From JAGWRI01 sp963728785 (GTDB lineage: Bacteria > Gemmatimonadota > Gemmatimonadetes > Gemmatimonadales > Gemmatimonadaceae): a stretch of 64,000 nucleotides of DNA. Within the stretch, counting starts at the first letter, position 1. Each line of letters begins with the position of its first letter. The stretch covers positions 620,001-684,000 of the forward strand of contig CAVSKV010000002.1 in assembly GCA_963728785.1 (NCBI GenBank). The letters run 5' to 3'. Of the stretch, positions 7,969-14,746 are shown in pieces. A program made the translations under genes and the position numbers. Under the pieces are notes generated by a model. That model ran no database searches. It was not told the origin of the DNA and was given only the letters and a program-made list of their open reading frames with translations.

Positions 7969-9335
7969 CGCGCCTTGCCGGTGGGCGACGCCGCCAGCGC
8001 GCCGTCACGCCACCGCTCCATATCGGTAAGGGCGCGCTCGGCGATCATGGCGCGCTTCTTCGCCTTGTCGCGCGGCTCTTCAGCCAGCGGCTCCACCAGG
8101 CCGAAGTTGGCATTCATCGGCTGGAAGTGCCGCGGATCGGCCTCGCGCAGGTACCGGTACAGCGCTCCCAGCATAGTCGTGGGCGGCGGCACCACGGCGT
8201 CGAGCCCGTGCAGCAGACGCGACAGATTGGCGCCGGCCACGAGCCCGGTGGCGGTGCTCTCGGTGTAGCCCTCGACGCCGGTGAGCTGGCCGGCGAACAG
8301 CACCGCCGGATCGTCGCGCAGCGACAGGTGCGGCGTGAGCGAAGCCGGTGCGTTCAGATACGAGTTCCGGTGAATGGTGCCGAACCGCAGGAACTCGGCT
8401 CCCGCCAGCCCCGGGATCATGGTGAAGACGCGCTTCTGCTCGGGAATCCGCAGCCGCGTCTGGAATCCCACCATGTTCCACATCTGGCCGCCGCGGTCCT
8501 CCATTCGCAACTGGAGCACGGCCCACGGCCGACGACCGGTGCGCGGGTCGGTGAGCCCCACCGGTTTCATGGGGCCGAAGCGCAGTGTCTCGCGCCCGCG
8601 CGACGCCATAACCTCCACCGGCATGCACCCTTCGAAGTACGGCACCTCGTCGAATTCGTGGCCGTGGTGCTGGTCGGCCGAGAGCAGGGCGTCGAGGAAC
8701 GCCTCGTACTCGTCGCGCGTGAAGGGACAGTTGAAGTATGCGCCGGGTTCTTGCGCGCCGCCGTCGCCGGGCACGTCCATCGTCTCCTTGTCGTAGCGCG
8801 AGGCGCGGAAGGCGATCGTGTCGTCGATCGAGTCGCGGGCCACGATCGGCGCGATGGCGTCGTAAAAGGCAAGCGAGGCCACCCCCAGCCGGGCGCGGAT
8901 CGCTTCGGCGAGCGCGTCGGAGGTGAGGGGCCCCGTGGCGACGATTCCCGGCGACGGGAGCGCCGCCACTTCCTCGCGCACGACCGTGACGCGCGGGTGC
9001 GCAGTGAGCCGTTCGTGCACGGTCTGTGAGAAAACATCGCGGTCCACAGTGAGCGCGCTGCCGCCCGGCACGCGCGCCCGGTCGGCCGCCCACAACACGA
9101 GCGAACCAAGCAGACGCATCTCCGCCTTGAGCAGCCCGTGCGCATTCGTCGGCTCGGTGCTCTTGAAGGTGTTCGAGCATACCAGCTCGGCCAAGCGATC
9201 GGTCTTGTGTGCGGGTGTTCCGCGCACGGGGCGCATCTCGTGCAACACCACGTCGTGGCCGCGCTCTGCGACTTGCCATGCGGCTTCCGACCCAGCGAGT
9301 CCGCCGCCAACGATGTGAACCGGATGGCGAGTCAC
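7965..9335 (-). CDS. trmFO: Folate/FAD-dependent tRNA (uracil-54-C5) methyltransferase TrmFO
   Basis: A 456-residue flavoprotein that makes ribothymidine at U54 of tRNA using methylenetetrahydrofolate. The N-terminal FAD site is VHIVGGGLAGSEAAWQ, and the family segments ELVCSNTFKS, YFNCPFTRDEYEAF and YFEGCMPVEVMASRG are all present. The GTG at 9335 begins one base after the upstream methyltransferase stop and puts the FAD motif at the very N-terminus, as in the family. The only upstream alternative is a TTG at 9392, which would add 19 residues without similarity and overlap the neighbour by 56 bases. Confidence 0.95.
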   Translation of the reverse strand: MTRHPVHIVGGGLAGSEAAWQVAERGHDVVLHEMRPVRGTPAHKTDRLAELVCSNTFKSTEPTNAHGLLKAEMRLLGSLVLWAADRARVPGGSALTVDRDVFSQTVHERLTAHPRVTVVREEVAALPSPGIVATGPLTSDALAEAIRARLGVASLAFYDAIAPIVARDSIDDTIAFRASRYDKETMDVPGDGGAQEPGAYFNCPFTRDEYEAFLDALLSADQHHGHEFDEVPYFEGCMPVEVMASRGRETLRFGPMKPVGLTDPRTGRRPWAVLQLRMEDRGGQMWNMVGFQTRLRIPEQKRVFTMIPGLAGAEFLRFGTIHRNSYLNAPASLTPHLSLRDDPAVLFAGQLTGVEGYTESTATGLVAGANLSRLLHGLDAVVPPPTTMLGALYRYLREADPRHFQPMNANFGLVEPLAEEPRDKAKKRAMIAERALTDMERWRDGALAASPTGKAR

Positions 9336-9336
9336 C

Positions 9337-10062
9337 TCACGAAGCTGGGTCGCGGAAAGGCTTTCGGGCAATGAGAAGGACGTTCTTGCCAATGGGAGGC
9401 GTCAGCAGGCCCTCGACCCGCCGCATGAGCGGCACCACCATCCTGTCGTACAGGGACACGCTGCCGCCGCTGAACGAGTTCCCGAGCAGCACGAAATTGA
9501 CGTACCAGGGGAGGATGCCGGCAACGTCGAAGTATCGCGCCCGTACGATGGTGAACCCGGCGGCCGTCACCCCGCTGGTGAGGCCGCCGAGGGTGTATCG
9601 ACGGAAGTGGCCGATTTCCCTATCGAGTCTACTGTAAAGCCAAGGCAGGGCTGGGACAAAGACGAGCAGGTGTCCCCCGGGTCTCAGCGCCGCGAACGCC
9701 GTCGCGAGTTCGGCCCGGTCGTACTCGATGTGTTCCAGCACATTGATGTAGACCACGGAGTCAAACCGCCCCGGCGAGTCATTCGAGTCGAAGAACTCGT
9801 TCACGGCGGTCGCCCGTGTGTCGCCGCGCAGCTCCTGTTGCAGGCGCAGATACATCTCCGGGGAGGGTTCGAACGCGGCGAGGGAACTCACGCCCTTGTC
9901 CACCAGGAGCCGGGACACGCTTCCAGAGCCCGCTCCCACCTCAGCTACCGTCCGGCCGAGGTACGGTTCAAATTCATCGAGGATCCACCGATGATAGTTC
10001 ACGGCGAACGACATCGCTTCCAGATCCTTGCCGGGATAGTTTCGCGGAGTGTCATCAGCCAT
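9337..10062 (-). CDS. Class I SAM-dependent methyltransferase
   Basis: A 241-residue methyltransferase with the Rossmann SAM-binding motif I (VAEVGAGSGSVS, about 39-50), a motif II region AAFEPSPEMY, and the post-motif VVYINVLEHIEYDRAEL followed by LRPGGHLLVFVPA. The C-terminal part is hydrophobic (DVAGILPWYVNFVLLG), suggesting a membrane-linked or lipid/polyprenyl substrate; this is inference. The ATG at 10062 has an AAGGA site 8 bases upstream. It sits between topA and trmFO, which are directly adjacent in Bacillus-type gene order. Confidence 0.88.
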   Translation of the reverse strand: MADDTPRNYPGKDLEAMSFAVNYHRWILDEFEPYLGRTVAEVGAGSGSVSRLLVDKGVSSLAAFEPSPEMYLRLQQELRGDTRATAVNEFFDSNDSPGRFDSVVYINVLEHIEYDRAELATAFAALRPGGHLLVFVPALPWLYSRLDREIGHFRRYTLGGLTSGVTAAGFTIVRARYFDVAGILPWYVNFVLLGNSFSGGSVSLYDRMVVPLMRRVEGLLTPPIGKNVLLIARKPFRDPAS

Positions 10063-10134
10063 GAAGTCTATCCTTGCCTGGAAAGGTGAAATGGAATCGC
10101 ATGCCCGGGGTGGCGCGGTCGGCGCGGCGCCTGT

Positions 10135-12597
10135 TCACCCCGCCAACGCTTCTTCGGGCAGATCGGGCCTCACCACATCCCATTCGTTGCCGCACTTGAT
10201 ACACTTCCGGTACTCGCCACGGGCCTTCGTGGACTTCATCTCGGCGCCCAAGTAGCCGCACTCCGGGCACTTCTCCATCGCCGGTCTATTCCAAACCACG
10301 AAATCGCAGTTCTCGTTGGCGCACGCATAGAACTTGGTGCCGCGCTTCTTTGACCGCCGCTCGACGATCTCGCCGCCATCCTTGGGGCAGATCACGCCCG
10401 TGGGCATGGACTTCGTGCCGCGGCATTTCGGGAAGGTACTGCACCCCAGGAACTCGCCACTGCGCCCCTGCCGCACGACCATCGGCTTGCCGCACACCGG
10501 GCAGGGCACATCAGTCATCTTGGGCTTGGCTTTCTCGCCCTTCAGTGGACGCGTATACTTGCACGTCTTTGGATGGTGTTCGCAAGCCAGGAACGGTCCG
10601 AAGAAACCGCCGCGCGGTTCCAGCTTCCCCCCGCAATCGGGGCACCGCAGGGCTGCGACGCCCGACAGGTCGTGCGCCGACGCGATCAACGCTGCGGCAT
10701 CTACCGAGGCAAGCGACTTGGCGAACGGACTGTAGAAGTCCTCGAGCACGCGCCGCCAGCCCAGTTCCCCCTCCTCGATCTTGTCCAGTTCGCTCTCCAT
10801 TTCGGAAGTAAAGCGAACGTTGAACACGTCGGGAAACTGCTTCACCATCACCTTCTCGACGGTCTCGCCCAGCTCGGTGGGGAAGAAGCGCCGCTGTTCC
10901 AGGTTCACGTAGTGCCGGTCGGCCAGCACCGAGATGATGGCGGCGTAGGTGGACGGGCGGCCGATGCCCAACCGTTCCAGCTCCTTGACCAGGCTCGCCT
11001 CGGAGAACCGCGGAGGCGGCTCGGTGAAGTGCTGCGAGGGCGTGATCGCCTTGACCGGCACGCGCTCGTCGCGCTCCACCACCGGCAAGGCCTGCTCGTC
11101 CTCCAGCGCCTTGTGATCGCCCTCTTCGTGCGATTCACGGTACAGCACCAGGAATCCCGGGAACTTGACGATGCTCCCGGTGGCGCGGAACAAGTAGCTG
11201 CGCAGCCCGATATCGGGCTGCGACGACGCAGGAATGTCGAAGTCCACCGTGGTGGTGTCGAACACCGCCGGCGCCATCTGCGAGGCCATGAACCGCTGCC
11301 ACACAAGTTGGTATAGCTTGAATTGGTCGGGACTCAGAAATTTCTTCACGTCCTCGGGGCGCCGGGACGGATCGGTGGGCCGCACCGCCTCGTGCGCATC
11401 CTGAGCGTTCTTGCTCTTGTTCTTGCCCTCGCCGTAGAGCTGCGGGCCCCCCGCGACGTAGGCCTCGCCGTGTACCTTGCGCAGATAATCACGGGCCTGC
11501 CCCGCCGCCACCTCCGCCACACGTGTGGAGTCGGTGCGCATATACGTGATGAGGCCGACGGCCCCTTCCGCGCCCAACTCGATGCCCTCATAAAGGCCCT
11601 GTGCCACACGCATGGTGCGCTTGGACCCGAACCCCAGCTTTTTGGCCGCTTCCTGCTGAAGCGTGGACGTCGTGAACGGCGCCGACGGATTCTTGCGGCG
11701 CTCACGCCGCTTGACATCGGTGACCGTGAACGTCTTGCGCCCGGCAAGGTCGGACAGGACGCGATCGGCCTCAGCCTTTGTGTGGATCTCGGCCTTCTTG
11801 CCGTCAATATGATGCATCTTGGCCGTGAACGGCGTGCCCGCCTTTTCGAGCGCCGCCTCGACGGTCCAGTACTCAATGGGCTTGAAGGCGCGGATGTCGC
11901 GCTCGCGCTCGACGATGAGCCGCAAAGCGACGGTCTGTACGCGGCCGGCCGAGATACCCTTCTTCACCGTCCTCCAGAGGACCGGACTCGCCTTGTAGCC
12001 CACCAAGCGGTCGAGCACGCGGCGGGCCTGCTGAGCTTCGACCTTGCGCTCGTCGATCTTGCCCGCAGCGCTCACAGCGCGCATCACCGCGTCTTTAGTG
12101 ATCTCGTGGAATAGTACGCGCCTGATCGGAATGGTGGACTTGCCGCGCTTTGGCTTGAGCTGCTCTGCCACGTGCCAAGCAATCGCCTCTCCCTCGCGAT
12201 CGGGGTCGGTGGCGATCAGCACTTCCTTGGACGTCCTCGCCGCGCTCTTCAGCTCGGCGATCGTCTTCTCCTTGCCAGGAATGGGCACGAGATCGGGCTC
12301 GAAGCCGTGCTCGATGTCGATACCCAGCTTCTTCTGCGGTAGGTCCATGATGTGGCCCACCGTGGCCCGGACTTTATAACCCCGGCCGAGATACTTGCCT
12401 ATCGTCTTCGCCTTAGCCGGCGACTCGACGATCACCAGCGAAGTCGAACCGCCGCCCTCCGGCGGCAGCTCCTCCTCCTCTTCGCCGTCCGCCACCGCAG
12501 CCGCGCGCCCGCGCCGCTTCGTGGCCGCGCTGCCTTTCGGCTTGCGGGCTTTCGTCGCCCGTCGCTTGGTCGTTGCTCCCGATTTCTTGACTGCCAT
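10135..12597 (-). CDS. topA: DNA topoisomerase I (type IA)
   Basis: The 820-residue enzyme that relaxes negative supercoils. Residues 1-50 are a Lys/Arg-rich, then Glu-rich tail absent from most homologues. The Toprim domain starts at SLVIVESPAKAKTIGKYL (53-70), with the metal-binding TDPDREGEA at 130-138. The DNA-cleaving Tyr is 352 in LITYMRTDSTRV. The C-terminus has four zinc-ribbon units (starting CPDCGG, CPVCGK, CPKDGG, CPECGY); the third has Asp in place of its second Cys. It starts 2 bases after the smg-like gene. Confidence 0.97.
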   Translation of the reverse strand: MAVKKSGATTKRRATKARKPKGSAATKRRGRAAAVADGEEEEELPPEGGGSTSLVIVESPAKAKTIGKYLGRGYKVRATVGHIMDLPQKKLGIDIEHGFEPDLVPIPGKEKTIAELKSAARTSKEVLIATDPDREGEAIAWHVAEQLKPKRGKSTIPIRRVLFHEITKDAVMRAVSAAGKIDERKVEAQQARRVLDRLVGYKASPVLWRTVKKGISAGRVQTVALRLIVERERDIRAFKPIEYWTVEAALEKAGTPFTAKMHHIDGKKAEIHTKAEADRVLSDLAGRKTFTVTDVKRRERRKNPSAPFTTSTLQQEAAKKLGFGSKRTMRVAQGLYEGIELGAEGAVGLITYMRTDSTRVAEVAAGQARDYLRKVHGEAYVAGGPQLYGEGKNKSKNAQDAHEAVRPTDPSRRPEDVKKFLSPDQFKLYQLVWQRFMASQMAPAVFDTTTVDFDIPASSQPDIGLRSYLFRATGSIVKFPGFLVLYRESHEEGDHKALEDEQALPVVERDERVPVKAITPSQHFTEPPPRFSEASLVKELERLGIGRPSTYAAIISVLADRHYVNLEQRRFFPTELGETVEKVMVKQFPDVFNVRFTSEMESELDKIEEGELGWRRVLEDFYSPFAKSLASVDAAALIASAHDLSGVAALRCPDCGGKLEPRGGFFGPFLACEHHPKTCKYTRPLKGEKAKPKMTDVPCPVCGKPMVVRQGRSGEFLGCSTFPKCRGTKSMPTGVICPKDGGEIVERRSKKRGTKFYACANENCDFVVWNRPAMEKCPECGYLGAEMKSTKARGEYRKCIKCGNEWDVVRPDLPEEALAG

Positions 12598-12599
12598 GT

Positions 12600-12836
12600 T
12601 CAGTGTACCGTCTGATTGTCTTCGCTCGATCGCCCGTCGTCGAACCCCGCTCCCTCGAGCAGACTCCGCAGGTCATCGCGGGTAATGCGGCCGTCCAGTT
12701 GCGACAGCGCCCGATCGATGACCGCTTCCAGCTCGAGAGGGCTCAAGGCCCCCGTATTTCCCAGCGCGAGCAGATATCCCCAGGCCTCAGGCGCGAATCG
12801 TCCGCGCTCGTGCGGCCCCAACACTCGGATCGTCAT
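12600..12836 (-). CDS. Short Smg/DUF494-like protein
   Basis: A 78-residue protein matching the C-terminal half of the Smg (DUF494) family: IRVLGPHERGRFAPEAWGYL followed by LLALGNTGALSPLELEAVIDRAL and a DDLRSLL helix. E. coli Smg is about twice as long, and the upstream reading frame does not look like its N-terminal half. The ATG at 12836 has an AAGG element upstream. smg also lies next to topA in gammaproteobacteria, which supports the call. Function of the family is unknown. Confidence 0.7.
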   Translation of the reverse strand: MTIRVLGPHERGRFAPEAWGYLLALGNTGALSPLELEAVIDRALSQLDGRITRDDLRSLLEGAGFDDGRSSEDNQTVH

Positions 12837-12956
12837 ATGTCTGCCTTGCTCATTTGCGTCCCGAAACACCGCACGATGGCGGGGATCGCGGTCTCCAATG
12901 CGATCAAATGTGCGCGATTCGTACCACGCCGCGGCGCCCCAGCGGGCCACAAACGG

Positions 12957-13520
12957 CTAACGCAATTCCTTCACGAGCGCAACCACCAATTCTGTAACTG
13001 CTTGCAGCGTATTAGTTTCCGAAGAAATTGCGACGTCCGCCCCTTCATATAATAGGCGTCGAGCCTCGTAGAGATCCCTGATTTCCTTAAGCGGATCCGG
13101 CCGACGGAGCAGCGGGCGAAGCTCCCTGCGTTTGCCCATTCGCCTGAGTGCCGTCTCCGGCCGGACCTTAAGGTAGACGAGCCGGGCGGGCGGGCGGAGC
13201 AGCCCTACGACATCGGGATCGGCGATCCACCCGCCGCCTGGCGCCAGGATCATCCCTCCCGTTTCCCGCAGATCTTCGGTGAGGGCGCGTTCGAGCTCGC
13301 GGAAGCGGTGCTCGCCGTGCTCGGCAAAGATCTCCGTGACGGTCATGCTCTCGCGGCGTTCAATCTCCACATCAAAGTCGAGAAAGTTGAGCCCGCTGAT
13401 CTCGGCGGCCCGCATACCGACCACCGACTTGCCGCAGCCCGGCAGTCCGACGAGGATGAGATGCGGAACCCCGGGGTCAGCCGTGGAGACGCCGTGCGAT
13501 GTGCGAAACGTAGGCGTCAT
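12957..13520 (-). CDS. aroK: Shikimate kinase
   Basis: A 187-residue P-loop kinase making shikimate 3-phosphate. The Walker A is GLPGCGKS (residues 25-32), with the shikimate-binding acidic segment FLDFDVEIERR, the Gly-rich APGGGW and a lid region KRRELRPLLRRPDP. The ATG at 13520 lies inside the end of aroC (44-base overlap). A GTG at 13490 would shorten the overlap to 14 bases and is also possible. It is co-transcribed with aroC. Confidence 0.93.
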   Translation of the reverse strand: MTPTFRTSHGVSTADPGVPHLILVGLPGCGKSVVGMRAAEISGLNFLDFDVEIERRESMTVTEIFAEHGEHRFRELERALTEDLRETGGMILAPGGGWIADPDVVGLLRPPARLVYLKVRPETALRRMGKRRELRPLLRRPDPLKEIRDLYEARRLLYEGADVAISSETNTLQAVTELVVALVKELR

Positions 13521-14673
13521 AGTTGCGTCGCATTTCCCCGAGTGAGTCGCCGCCGAACTTCTCGGCGAAAGCATTGGCGAGCACGAGCGCCAGCATACCC
13601 TCGCCGATCACGCCCATCGCGGGCACGGCGGTCACATCACTGCGCTCGGCCACGGCGGCCGCCGTTTCGCTGGTCGCCACGTCCACCGTGGCCAGCGGCC
13701 GCATGAGCGTGCTGATCGGCTTCATGGCGGCGCGTACGACGAGCGGCTCGCCGGACGTCATGCCGCCCTCGAGGCCGCCCGCGCGGTTGGTCCTGCGCTG
13801 CACGTTGCCGGCGCGCGTGCGGCCGGGGGCAAGCTCGATCTCGTCATGTACTTCCGCGCCGGTGACACGGGCCGCCTCGAATCCCATGCCGATTTCTACG
13901 CCCTTCACCGCGGGAATGCTCATGATCGCGGCGGCAATGCGGCCATCGAGCTTTCGGTCCCACGAGACGTGCGAGCCGAGCCCCACCGGCAAGCCATCGA
14001 CTACGATCTCACAGATACCGCCAAGGGTATTGCCGGCGCGCTTGACCTCATCGATGCGTGCGATCATCGCGGTTTCGGCTTCGAGATCGAGCGTGCGCAG
14101 CGACGATGCGTCAGCGGCGGCGTTGACATCGTCGGGCATCGGATCGGGACGCCTGGCATCGATGCCGCCCAGATGCACGACGTGGCTGCCTATGCGCACG
14201 CCGAATTCAGCGAGCAGCTTCCGGCAGACGGCGGCCGCGGCCACACGTGCCGTGGTCTCGCGGGCCGACGCGCGTTCGAGTATGTCGCGGGCATCGTCGC
14301 GGTCGTACTTGAGGAGCCCGGTGAGATCGGCGTGTCCGGGACGCGGTCGGGTGACGGCGCGTTTGCGCAGCCCATCGGGCGCCTCATCCTCGCGCGGCGC
14401 CGAATCCATGATCTCCTGCCAGTTCTTCCAGTCGCGGTTGTGGATGAGCAGAGCGATCGGGGCGCCGATTGTTTCACCGGCGCGAACGCCGGCCAGGAAC
14501 TCCACGGCATCCTTCTCGATCTGCATGCGGCGGCCGCGCCCGTAGCCCTGCTGGCGGCGGGCGAGTTGCGCGTTGACGTCCTCGGCGAGCAGCGGAAGCC
14601 CGGCCGGAATGCCTTCCAGAATCGAGACGAGCGCCGGTCCGTGCGATTCGCCGGCGGTGGTGAAACGGATCAT
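13477..14673 (-). CDS. aroC: Chorismate synthase
   Basis: The 398-residue FMN-dependent enzyme converting 5-enolpyruvylshikimate 3-phosphate to chorismate, the last common step of aromatic amino acid synthesis. It opens with MIRFTTAGESHGPAL, followed by RRQQGYGRGRRMQIE near 39-53, both family signatures. Long-form length is normal for the Bacillus/actinobacterial type. The ATG at 14673 has a GAGG element about 6 bases upstream. A hairpin just upstream (14688-14716) separates it from the pilus operon. Confidence 0.96.
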   Translation of the reverse strand: MIRFTTAGESHGPALVSILEGIPAGLPLLAEDVNAQLARRQQGYGRGRRMQIEKDAVEFLAGVRAGETIGAPIALLIHNRDWKNWQEIMDSAPREDEAPDGLRKRAVTRPRPGHADLTGLLKYDRDDARDILERASARETTARVAAAAVCRKLLAEFGVRIGSHVVHLGGIDARRPDPMPDDVNAAADASSLRTLDLEAETAMIARIDEVKRAGNTLGGICEIVVDGLPVGLGSHVSWDRKLDGRIAAAIMSIPAVKGVEIGMGFEAARVTGAEVHDEIELAPGRTRAGNVQRRTNRAGGLEGGMTSGEPLVVRAAMKPISTLMRPLATVDVATSETAAAVAERSDVTAVPAMGVIGEGMLALVLANAFAEKFGGDSLGEMRRNYDAYVSHIARRLHG

Positions 14674-14687
14674 GGGTCCTCAAACGC

Positions 14688-14716
14688 GGTGAGCCCGACA
14701 CGAGGCCGGGCTCACC
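14688..14716 (-). terminator. Hairpin between the pilus operon and aroC
   Basis: A perfect 10-bp inverted repeat, GGTGAGCCCG (14688-14697) and CGGGCTCACC (14707-14716), with a 9-base loop. It lies in the 73-base gap between the stop of the Ig-like lipoprotein and the aroC start. On the minus strand it is followed by GCGTTTG, only a weak T run. It may end pilus transcription or only attenuate read-through into aroC. Confidence 0.5.
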
Positions 14717-14746
14717 AAGTCTATCATGCCGACACCCTGCGGTGAA

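Noticed and set aside
9336..9392. Longer trmFO start at TTG 9392
   Set aside because: It adds 19 residues without family similarity and overlaps the upstream gene by 56 bases, while GTG 9335 follows the upstream stop directly.
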